The position numbers and the translations under genes were made by a program. From assembly GCA_964388085.1 (NCBI GenBank), contig CAYLZW010000244.1:1-8858 (forward strand): a stretch of DNA of 8,858 nt, read 5' to 3'. The notes beneath the pieces are model-generated. The model was not told the DNA's origin. It made no database searches and saw only the letters and a list, made by a program, of their open reading frames with translations. This DNA is from CAYLZW01 sp964388085 (GTDB lineage Bacteria > Myxococcota > UBA727 > CAYLZW01). Positions 1 to 6,449 of this stretch are shown one piece after another. Each line of letters begins with the position of its first letter. Position 1 is the stretch's first letter.

Positions 1-1
1 C

Positions 2-1960
2 AAGAGCGCCGGCCTGCGCCTCAAGGCCATGGTCAACGAGCCCACGGCGGCGGCGCTGTTTTACGCCAAGCACCAGACCGAGGACACGAAGGTCCTCGTC
101 TATGACCTCGGCGGCGGCACCTTCGACACCACGCTCTTGCGCGTGCGCAAGGGGCTCGTGGAGGTGCTCTCGACGGGAGGGGAGGCGTTCCTCGGCGGCA
201 GCGACTTCGACGCGCGCCTCGCCGACCACCTCGCCGAGCGCTTCGATCGCGACTACGGCGTGAACCTGCAGGACAACGCCGTCGTCATGCAGCGGCTGCA
301 GATCGCCGCCGAGGCCGCCAAGATCAAGCTGTCGTTCTCGGACAGCGCGCGCGTCAAGGCCTCCTGCGTGCACGTCGAGAACGACCGCTTCCTGGACCTC
401 GACTATGAGCTGACGCGCGCGGAGATGGAGCAGGTGGTGGCGCCGCTCGTCGAGCGTACGCTCGGCATCGCGCTGCAGACGGTCAGCGGCGCGAACCTCT
501 CGACCGCTGACGTCGACGAGGTGCTGCTCATCGGCGGCCAGACGCGCATGCCGGGGCTGCAGCGGCGGCTCGAGACGCTGTTCAAGATCGATCACTCGAA
601 GAAGCTCGATCCCGAGCTCGGCGTCGCGGTCGGCACCGCCACGCTCGGGCGCGGCCTGCAGGTGCTCGTCGACGTGCTCTCGATCCCCATCGGCGTGATG
701 CTGCCGGGGGCCGGCCCGCACGAGGCCATCCCGAAGAACACGCCGCTGCCCTGCGTCAAGCGCGTGCCGGCGTCGCGCCCGGCCACGGGTCGCACGCTGC
801 CCATGATCATCTACGAGGCGCTCGAGGCCACCAGCATCGATCGGGACGTGCTCGGCACCTTGCGGGTGAGCCCCGATTGGCTCGCGCGACACGAGGGCGA
901 TCTACACCTCGAGCTGCGCATGAGCTCGAGCTTCGAGCTGACGTTTCACCTGCGCTGTCAGGACGGCAGCGAGCTGGCGCTCAACTTCGCCGACGTGGAG
1001 GCGGGCAAGACGCCGCAGCGGGAAGACTCGAGCAAGAGCAGCGTCGCGCGCGAGGAGGCACCGCGCGTGCCCTGCGCGCTGCCGGTCGCCGTGCGCTTTG
1101 GCGGCGAGCCCGACGTGCAGACGCTCCGCACCGGCAACATCTCGCGCCAGGGGATGTTCATCGAGACCCGCGATCCGCCGCCCGCCAACACGGCGGTGGA
1201 GCTCGTGCTCGACGTGGCGGGGGAGCCGCTCGGGCTGCGCGGCGTCGTCATGCACGCGCTCAACGCCGAGAACGCGGCCTCCATCGGTCAGCCCGCCGGC
1301 TTCGGCGTGCGGCTGCTCGACGTGTCCTCCGCAGCGCTCGCGCGGCTCGGCGCCTTGACCGAGAAGCTGAAGGCCGGCGCCAGCGGCATGGAGCTCGACT
1401 CCGGCGGGCTGCCCGCCGATGACCAGCAGCTAGGGCCCCTCGAGGTGCTGAAGCGCTTCATGGATGGCATCGGCAAGAGCGACTACTACGGCGCGCTCGC
1501 GCTGCCGCCGCTGGCCTCGAGCGTCGACGTGAAGGAGCGCGTGGTCGAGATGCACGAGCTCATCGACGCGCTGGTGCCGAAGGTCTCCCAGGGCGTGCAG
1601 GTGAAGTTGAAGACGGCGGCGCGCATCCTCGAGCGCGTGGCCGCCGTCCTCTATGACCCGCGCAAGCGCCTCGTCTACGACTTCCAGAAGGGGCTCGTGC
1701 TCGCCGAGGAGCGCCTCGGACGCCCCGGCGAGAGCGGCATCTTCGACGTCGGCCTCCTGCGGGAGGCGTGGCAGCGCGTGCATCCGGCGGAGAGCGACAA
1801 GGCCGCCGTCCACGTCGCGTACGCCGCGCGCGCGGAGGCGAGCGGCGACTTTCAGGCCGCGCTCGACGCCGGTCGCGAGGCGCTGCGGCTCGATCCCTTC
1901 GACCTCGCCCTGCGCATGAGGGTGACGGACTGGGACGCGAAGGTGCGCGGCCAGGTCTGA
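2..1960 (+). CDS. Hsp70 (DnaK-like) protein fused to PilZ, J-like and TPR-like segments, 5' partial
   Basis: The frame is open from base 2, and the first residues (AGL...MVNEPTAAAL) match the DnaK segment near residue 165, so about 155 N-terminal residues are missing. Counting from the Met at base 29, I see Hsp70 ATPase motifs: phosphate 2 (DLGGGTFD, residues 26-33), GGSDFDARL (56-64), EAAKIKL (95-101) and the adenosine motif LIGGQTRMP (167-175). A substrate-binding beta-like domain follows (about 211-325). The usual helical lid is replaced by a PilZ domain (about 343-445, with NISRQG at 370-375), then a J-like segment (about 471-555: YYGAL near its start, LYDPRKRLVYD at 541-551, no HPD) and a TPR-like hairpin (about 590-635, GDFQAALDAGREALRLDP). 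Hsp70 ATPases bind client peptides in an ATP cycle, and PilZ domains often bind c-di-GMP. No signal peptide can be judged because the N-terminus is absent. Family assignment is firm; the cellular role is unknown. Confidence 0.93.
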   Translation, partial: KSAGLRLKAMVNEPTAAALFYAKHQTEDTKVLVYDLGGGTFDTTLLRVRKGLVEVLSTGGEAFLGGSDFDARLADHLAERFDRDYGVNLQDNAVVMQRLQIAAEAAKIKLSFSDSARVKASCVHVENDRFLDLDYELTRAEMEQVVAPLVERTLGIALQTVSGANLSTADVDEVLLIGGQTRMPGLQRRLETLFKIDHSKKLDPELGVAVGTATLGRGLQVLVDVLSIPIGVMLPGAGPHEAIPKNTPLPCVKRVPASRPATGRTLPMIIYEALEATSIDRDVLGTLRVSPDWLARHEGDLHLELRMSSSFELTFHLRCQDGSELALNFADVEAGKTPQREDSSKSSVAREEAPRVPCALPVAVRFGGEPDVQTLRTGNISRQGMFIETRDPPPANTAVELVLDVAGEPLGLRGVVMHALNAENAASIGQPAGFGVRLLDVSSAALARLGALTEKLKAGASGMELDSGGLPADDQQLGPLEVLKRFMDGIGKSDYYGALALPPLASSVDVKERVVEMHELIDALVPKVSQGVQVKLKTAARILERVAAVLYDPRKRLVYDFQKGLVLAEERLGRPGESGIFDVGLLREAWQRVHPAESDKAAVHVAYAARAEASGDFQAALDAGREALRLDPFDLALRMRVTDWDAKVRGQV

Positions 1961-1969
1961 TTCGGCGCC

Positions 1970-1985
1970 GGTGCGCGCGAGCACC
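1970..1985 (+). terminator. Possible hairpin after the Hsp70-PilZ gene
   Basis: GGTGC (1970-1974) and GCACC (1981-1985) form a 5-bp perfect inverted repeat around a 6-base loop, starting 10 bases after the Hsp70 stop codon. It directly abuts the -24 element of the sigma-54 promoter candidate. There is no T-run, so it is not a canonical intrinsic terminator. It could be a weak terminator, an operator, or chance in GC-rich DNA. Confidence 0.25.
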
Positions 1986-2001
1986 TGGCGAATCGCTTGC
2001 A
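1986..2001 (+). promoter_or_regulatory. Candidate sigma-54 (RpoN) -24/-12 promoter for the kinase array
   Basis: TGGCGAATCGCTTGCA matches the sigma-54 consensus TGGCACRNNNNTTGCW at every defined position except two (AC is replaced by GA). The essential GG and GC dinucleotides have the exact consensus spacing. The site lies in the 82-base gap between the Hsp70-PilZ stop and the first kinase, on the right strand. A transcript would begin near 2011-2013, about 30 bases before the chosen ATG at 2043. Sigma-54 promoters need an AAA+ enhancer-binding protein; none is encoded in the window, and I see no clear upstream enhancer site. Confidence 0.6.
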
Positions 2002-2032
2002 TTCCGTCTTGGGTCCGTCGCGGTGACGGCTC

Positions 2033-2036
2033 GGAG
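2033..2036 (+). promoter_or_regulatory. Ribosome binding site deciding the start of kinase 1
   Basis: GGAG stands six bases before the ATG at 2043. An in-frame GTG at 1971 would give 24 extra residues, but that start overlaps the sigma-54 element and would lie upstream of the predicted transcript start. ATG 2043 is therefore preferred. Confidence 0.65.
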
Positions 2037-2042
2037 TACGTC

Positions 2043-3410
2043 ATGGGGGAGCCCGCCGAGCGCGGCGATTCGTCACGCTGGGTCGTGGTGGCGAGCGCTG
2101 TCGCCCCGCTGCTCGTCGCGCTCGCGCTGGTGGCCCTCGTCGTCGTCCCGTTCGCGTCGCAGCGACGCCTCCGGCACCTCTCGGATGACATCGCGCTCCT
2201 GGCCGAGCCTTGCCGCTACCTGCTCGACACCATCGCCATCACCGCCGGCACGCAGTCGCGGGCGGCGCGCAGCGCCATCGGTTTCCCCGAGCAGAAGGCC
2301 GAGTACGGACGAATTCACCAGGAGGCGAGCACGTCCCAAGAGCGCGCCTTCTTTGAGCTGCTCGGCCTCAGCGCCCGCCTCAGCGAGGAAGCGAACGCCA
2401 GCGCGGAGCGCCTCTTCCACAAGATGAGCGCGTGGCAGGCACGCCCACAAGCCTTCTTCCAGGGCGACCTCAGCCTCGACGAGTACCGCCGGAACGTGCC
2501 CGCGCAGGACCAGCTGTATCAGAGCGTCGTCGACGAGTGGAGCTACCTCGCCCGGGTGCTGCGCGAGATCTCCGAGGAGCGCCGCGCCGACCGGGCCGCG
2601 CTCGCCCGCGCCGACGCGCGCATCACCTCGTCGCTGGCCTTCGCCGCGCTCTTGACGCTCCTGCTCGTGCTCTGGCTCGCGCGACGGGGGCGCCTGCTCG
2701 AGTCCGCCGTCGCGAAGCGGCAGCTCGCCGAGCGGGAGGCGAGCGCGCGCGCCGACGTGCTCGCCCAGGTGAGCCACGATCTGCGCAGCCCCCTGACCGC
2801 CATCGTGACGAGCTGCGCGGTGGTGCGCCGCACGCCCAGCGTCGCGGCGGAGCCGGTGGCGCGGCGCGCGCTCGATCGCATCGAAGGGGCCGCCCGCCGC
2901 ATGACCCGGCTCGTCGGCGATCTGCTTGACCATGCGCGCCTCTCCGCCGGGCGAGGCCTCGGCATGAACGCCGTCGACATTGACGTCGAGCCCGTGCTGC
3001 TGCGCTGCCGCGAGGAGGCGAGCCCCGAGCGCCCCGAGCGCGTGGACCTCGTCATCGCCGAGCAAGCGCGGCGGGTGGTCGCGGATCCCGATCGACTCGA
3101 GCAGGTCGTCATCAACCTGCTCGGCAACGCCATCAAGTACAGCCCGCCCGGTCATCATGTGCGCGTCGAGGTGGAGCCGAGCGACGAGGACAGCGTCTTT
3201 CGCATCAGCGACGACGGCCCCGGCGTCGCCAAGGAGGATCGCGCGCACCTGTTCGAGCCCTTTTGGCAGTCGGCGACCACGCGACGCCCCGGGTACGGCC
3301 TCGGCCTCCCGATCGCGCGCGCCATCGTGGAGGCGCACGGGGGTCACATCTGGCTCGAGAACGGACGCGAGCAAGGCAGCACGTTCGCGTTCACCCTGCC
3401 GCGCGCGTAG
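2043..3410 (+). CDS. Membrane sensor histidine kinase 1 of a tandem array
   Basis: 455-aa orthodox sensor kinase that should autophosphorylate on a histidine and pass phosphate to a response regulator. Order: cytoplasmic N-terminus, TM1 (about 14-37), an extracytoplasmic all-helical region (about 40-192), TM2 (about 194-213), a short linker, HisKA with phosphoacceptor His245 in SHDLRSPL, then HATPase_c with N box NLLGNAIKYSP (Asn362), G1 DDGPG (390-394), F box LFEPFW (403-408) and G2 GYGLGL (417-422). All core catalytic residues are present. The sensor region matches no family I can name with confidence but shares a spaced signature with the next two kinases (Q71, R76, W131, G141, Y148, Q155). 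No receiver domain is attached and no regulator gene adjoins it. It is probably the first gene of an operon driven by the sigma-54 element upstream. Kinase assignment is firm; the stimulus is unknown. Confidence 0.93.
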   Translation: MGEPAERGDSSRWVVVASAVAPLLVALALVALVVVPFASQRRLRHLSDDIALLAEPCRYLLDTIAITAGTQSRAARSAIGFPEQKAEYGRIHQEASTSQERAFFELLGLSARLSEEANASAERLFHKMSAWQARPQAFFQGDLSLDEYRRNVPAQDQLYQSVVDEWSYLARVLREISEERRADRAALARADARITSSLAFAALLTLLLVLWLARRGRLLESAVAKRQLAEREASARADVLAQVSHDLRSPLTAIVTSCAVVRRTPSVAAEPVARRALDRIEGAARRMTRLVGDLLDHARLSAGRGLGMNAVDIDVEPVLLRCREEASPERPERVDLVIAEQARRVVADPDRLEQVVINLLGNAIKYSPPGHHVRVEVEPSDEDSVFRISDDGPGVAKEDRAHLFEPFWQSATTRRPGYGLGLPIARAIVEAHGGHIWLENGREQGSTFAFTLPRA

Positions 3411-3455
3411 GCGAGCGCGCCCCCGCGGCTGATGGCACGAGCAGCAGAGGGTAGG

Positions 3456-3472
3456 TCTCTTCGACGAAGAGA
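3456..3472. promoter_or_regulatory. 17-bp perfect palindrome between kinases 1 and 2
   Basis: TCTCTTCG-A-CGAAGAGA is an 8-bp perfect inverted repeat around one central base, inside the 102-base gap between kinase 1 (stop at 3410) and kinase 2 (start at 3513). As DNA it looks like an operator for a dimeric regulator. As RNA it gives a 7-bp stem with a 3-base loop. No T-run follows, so it is not a standard terminator. It could be a transcript-processing or attenuation hairpin that lowers expression of the downstream kinases. Its function is not established. Confidence 0.4.
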
Positions 3473-3500
3473 GCCCACGGCCGCGCGCCGGAAGGGAGAT

Positions 3501-3505
3501 GAAGG
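3501..3505 (+). promoter_or_regulatory. Ribosome binding site deciding the start of kinase 2
   Basis: GAAGG ends seven bases before the ATG at 3513, within a purine-rich stretch beginning at 3491. The in-frame ATG at 3432 would add 27 residues and put the 17-bp palindrome inside the gene, and I see no good Shine-Dalgarno sequence before it. The in-frame ATG at 3522 also lacks a good site. Confidence 0.55.
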
Positions 3506-3512
3506 CGCGACG

Positions 3513-4967
3513 ATGACGTCCATGAAGCCGAGGCTCGACGAGGACAGAGGCAGCGCCGCGCTGGCGCCGGTGCCGCCGCGCAGCTCACCCGCGGCGGCGC
3601 GCGCAGCGGCTCGTACGGAGCGCTGGGCGGAGCGCCTCGCGCGTCCCGCCATCTTGTTGGCGCTCGTCTCTCTGCTCATCGTCCCCGCGCCCTTCGGCGA
3701 GCGCACGGCGACCATCGAGGCGCGCCTTCGCAGCTCCATCGATCCCGCCCGCGTCGGCCTCGAGCTCCTCCCCCTCACCTGGGCGGCGCAGTCCGCCGCG
3801 GCGCGAGGCGCGCTGGCAGAGCCCGAGCACCTGCCTGCCTACCGCGAGGCGTTCGCGCGGGCGCGCCAGCGAGAGCGTGAGCTCGTCGAGAGCCTGAACG
3901 CGCTCGCCGAGCGCTCCTCGCCCGAGCTTTTGGCGGGGCTCGAGCGCATCGAGGCGACGCGCAGCCGCTGGCGCACCATTCCACACGCCTATTTCACCGG
4001 CGAGCTCGACGACGACCACTATCGAGACTCCTTCGAAGAGCAGGACGCGCTGCGCGCCTCGAGCGAGCGCGCGTGGCAGCGAACGCTCGACGAGGCGATC
4101 GCCATTTCGGACGCCTACGAGGCCGAGCTGCGGCGCCTGGCGCGCATCCAACAGACGCTTACGTTGCTGCTCGTCATCCTCGCGTTGATCGCCGCCGCGC
4201 TCGTCGTCTGGCTCGATGCGCGCAGCCGCGAGCTTCCCGCCGCGCGGCGGGAGCAGCTGCTGGCCGAGCGCGCGGCCTCGGTGCGGGCCAGCGTGCTCGC
4301 GCAGGTGAGCCATGACCTGAAGAGCCCGCTGACGGCCGTGCTGCTCACCTGCCGCGCGCTGCTCCCGCGCGTGCGCGGCAAGGACGATCAAATCGCGGCC
4401 GGCCTCGTGCGCATCGAGCGCTCGGCGCGCCGCATGGAAGGGATGGTCTCGGACCTCGTCGACGCCGCGCGCCGCGGCGCGGGCCTGGCGCTGAAGTTCG
4501 ACGTCGCACCCACGGACGTGCGGCCCCTCATCGAGCGCGTGGTGGAGGAGAGCGATGACGGCCGCGCCGGGCGGATCATCGTCGACCTGCCGCGAGAGCT
4601 GCCGCCCGTGCTCGCGAACGGCGCGAAGGTCGAGCGCGTGCTGCAGAACCTCATCGGCAACGCGCTCAAGTTCAGCCCGCAAGGCAGCGAGGTGCGGGTC
4701 AGCGCCGTGGTGGACGTCGACGACGTGAGGCTGCGCGTGCTGGACCAGGGGCCCGGCATCGCGCCACGACGACGAGCGCAGGTGTTCGAGGCCTTCTGGC
4801 AAGCGGACGAGACGGCCGCGAAGGGCAGCGGCCTCGGGCTCTCCATCGCCAAGGGCATCGTGGAGGCGCACGGCGGCGACATCTGGATCGAGAGCGGGGA
4901 AGAGCACGGCAGCGTCGTCGCGTTCACGCTGCCGCGCGCGAGCGACACGAGCCGCCCCGACGCTTGA
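3513..4967 (+). CDS. Membrane sensor histidine kinase 2 of a tandem array
   Basis: 484 aa from the ATG at 3513, with the same plan as kinase 1. An Ala/Arg-rich cytoplasmic N-terminus leads to TM1 (about 43-60), an extracytoplasmic helical region (about 62-212), TM2 (about 213-234), HisKA with His267 in SHDLKSPL, and HATPase_c with N box NLIGNALKFSP (Asn383), G1 DQGPG (411-415), F box VFEAFW (424-429) and G2 GSGLGL (438-443). Gln412 stands where G1 boxes usually have Asn, a mild departure. The sensor signature is conserved at Q93, R98, W153, G163, Y170 and Q177. The C-terminal part of the ATPase domain (EAHGG, then AFTLPRA) is nearly the same as in kinase 1, so these two look like the closest pair. 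It lacks a receiver domain and a neighbouring regulator. The gene is followed 28 bases later by kinase 3, so co-transcription is likely. Function as a kinase is firm; signal and partner are unknown. Confidence 0.92.
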   Translation: MTSMKPRLDEDRGSAALAPVPPRSSPAAARAAARTERWAERLARPAILLALVSLLIVPAPFGERTATIEARLRSSIDPARVGLELLPLTWAAQSAAARGALAEPEHLPAYREAFARARQRERELVESLNALAERSSPELLAGLERIEATRSRWRTIPHAYFTGELDDDHYRDSFEEQDALRASSERAWQRTLDEAIAISDAYEAELRRLARIQQTLTLLLVILALIAAALVVWLDARSRELPAARREQLLAERAASVRASVLAQVSHDLKSPLTAVLLTCRALLPRVRGKDDQIAAGLVRIERSARRMEGMVSDLVDAARRGAGLALKFDVAPTDVRPLIERVVEESDDGRAGRIIVDLPRELPPVLANGAKVERVLQNLIGNALKFSPQGSEVRVSAVVDVDDVRLRVLDQGPGIAPRRRAQVFEAFWQADETAAKGSGLGLSIAKGIVEAHGGDIWIESGEEHGSVVAFTLPRASDTSRPDA

Positions 4968-4985
4968 CGTCGAGGGTGTGCTCGC

Positions 4986-4991
4986 AGGGGG
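4986..4991 (+). promoter_or_regulatory. Ribosome binding site deciding the start of kinase 3
   Basis: AGGGGG (continuing as GAA) precedes the GTG at 4996 by four bases. An in-frame GTG at 4978 lies upstream of this site and has no comparable signal, so GTG 4996 is the preferred start. Confidence 0.6.
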
Positions 4992-4995
4992 AACC

Positions 4996-6405
4996 GTGAC
5001 CGAGACCGAGGAGCGAGCGGGGCAGAGCGATGGTTCGAGCGCGGCGCGCGTGCTGAAGCGCCTCGCGCCGCTCTTCCTCGTCGGCTCTTTGATCGCGCTC
5101 TTTCTGGTCCCGCTCGCCATCGGCGCGCGCACGCTTCCCGCGGCCACCACGACCAGCGACGTGCACGAGCCGGCGCAGCTCGCGCTCAGCGTCGTGGCGC
5201 TCACCACCACGAGCCAGTCGGCGGCCATTCGCGCCCTCGCCATCGTGACGCCCGAGGCCGCACGGGCCTTCGCCGCCGATTATCGCAGCTCACGCCGTCG
5301 CCAGCGGGCGGCGTTCGAAGAGCTGACGGCGCTGATGCCGTTGCTCGACGTGCAGACCCAAAGGCACATCGTCCAGCTGCGCGGCTCGCTGGCGCGCTGG
5401 CATCGACAGCACGACAGCCTGCTCGCCGGAGACATTTCGCGGGAGCAGTACAGCGCCGAGCTCGACACACAGCAGCGCCACTTGCAGGCGGTGCTGACCG
5501 ACTCGGACGCCGCGTTCACGAGCCTCAACGTCGAGACGCATCGCCTGCGGGCCCACCTCTCGAGGCTGGCGCGCCTGCAGGCCGTGCTCACCGCCGGCCT
5601 CGCGGGGCTGGCGCTCACGTCGATCTTCATCGCCTTCTGGCTCGCGGCGCGCGCCCGCCGGCTCGACGACGCGCTGCGCGAGCGGGCGGTGGCCGAGCAG
5701 CTCGCCGACGCGCGCGCCGACGTGCTCTCGTGGGTGAGCCACGACCTCAAGAACCCGCTCGCCGCCATCCGCATGGCGTGCACCAACCTGCGCCGCTCCC
5801 TCGAGAAGAGCCCCGCGCGCGCGCCCCAGATCGTCGCCACCATCGATCGTTCGGCGCTGCGCATGAGCCGCCTCATCCGGGACCTGCTCGACAGCGCCCG
5901 TCTCGATGCCGGCCGCGCGCTCGTCATGGACACGCGCGACGTCGACCTCGACGAGCTGCTGCTGCGCACCTGCGAGGAGGGCGAGCAGATGAGCGGCGGC
6001 GACGTGAAGGTGCGCTGCAGCGCCGAGCGCGGCCTACCCCGCGTGCGGGGCGATCGCCTGCGCCTCGAGCAGGCGGTCTTGAACCTGCTGCAGAACGCGC
6101 TGCGCGCGAGCCCGCCGGACGGCGTCGTTCAGGTCGAGGCCGCGCGCGTGGGCGCGCTCGTGAGGGTGGCCGTGCACGACGACGGGCCGGGCGTCCCGCC
6201 CGAGGTGCTGCCGCGGCTGTTCACGCCCTTTCGCTCCGCTCGCCGCTCGGACAGCACTGGGCTCGGCCTCTTCATCGTCAAGGGCGTCGTCGAGGCGCAC
6301 GGCGGCGAGGTCTGGCTCGAGAGCGGGCCCGGCCCGGGCACGACGTTCTACTTCACGGTGCCCGTGGCGGCGGCGAACGAGCCCGAGACGCAGCCAGAGA
6401 CGTGA
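4996..6405 (+). CDS. Membrane sensor histidine kinase 3 of a tandem array
   Basis: 469 aa from GTG 4996. TM1 is about 24-43, the extracytoplasmic helical region about 45-190, and TM2 about 195-216. HisKA follows with His249 in SHDLKNPL, then HATPase_c with N box NLLQNALRASP (Asn367), G1 DDGPG (395-399), F box LFTPF (408-412) and G2 TGLGL (421-425). The sensor signature recurs at Q74, R79, W135, G145, Y152 and Q159, with one extra residue between R and W compared with kinases 1 and 2. The residue four places after the histidine is Asn here but Ser in the other two; this is the position linked to phosphatase activity in HisKA proteins. The tail (about 455-469) is Ala/Glu/Thr-rich and differs from the LPRA ending of its paralogs, so this is the most diverged copy. 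It starts 28 bases after kinase 2 and is the last gene before the convergent junction. No partner regulator is seen. Confidence 0.92.
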   Translation: MTETEERAGQSDGSSAARVLKRLAPLFLVGSLIALFLVPLAIGARTLPAATTTSDVHEPAQLALSVVALTTTSQSAAIRALAIVTPEAARAFAADYRSSRRRQRAAFEELTALMPLLDVQTQRHIVQLRGSLARWHRQHDSLLAGDISREQYSAELDTQQRHLQAVLTDSDAAFTSLNVETHRLRAHLSRLARLQAVLTAGLAGLALTSIFIAFWLAARARRLDDALRERAVAEQLADARADVLSWVSHDLKNPLAAIRMACTNLRRSLEKSPARAPQIVATIDRSALRMSRLIRDLLDSARLDAGRALVMDTRDVDLDELLLRTCEEGEQMSGGDVKVRCSAERGLPRVRGDRLRLEQAVLNLLQNALRASPPDGVVQVEAARVGALVRVAVHDDGPGVPPEVLPRLFTPFRSARRSDSTGLGLFIVKGVVEAHGGEVWLESGPGPGTTFYFTVPVAAANEPETQPET

Positions 6406-6412
6406 GCAGCGA

Positions 6413-6445
6413 GGTGAGCCAGGCCGCGAGGACGCGTCACCCTTT
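6413..6445. terminator. Weak candidate terminator at the convergent junction
   Basis: The 44-base gap between the stops of kinase 3 and the - strand LolA-like gene holds CGCG-AGGA-CGCG (6425-6436), enclosed by GGTGA (6413-6417) and TCACC (6437-6441) with an unpaired bulge on the left side. Only three T follow on the + strand. The placement suits a shared terminator, but the structure is imperfect and GC-rich sequence makes such matches common. Confidence 0.3.
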
Positions 6446-6449
6446 ACGG

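Noticed and set aside
1971..2042. 24-residue N-terminal extension of kinase 1 from GTG 1971
   Set aside because: It would require translation upstream of the predicted transcript start and lacks a ribosome binding site, whereas ATG 2043 has GGAG at proper distance.
2073..3374. Long - strand open frame (433 codons) opposite kinase 1
   Set aside because: Same reasoning: low-complexity Arg/Ala/Glu product, no motif, no start signal, and a fully explained gene on the other strand.
3433..3439. TGGCACG, a perfect sigma-54 -24 box before kinase 2
   Set aside because: The bases at the -12 position read GCAGA instead of TTGCW, so the essential GC is missing at the required spacing.
3585..5243. Long - strand open frame (552 codons) opposite kinases 2 and 3
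   Set aside because: It lies antisense to two kinases with complete motifs. Its product is Arg/Ala-rich without recognisable domains. Long antisense frames are expected in DNA with this third-position GC bias.
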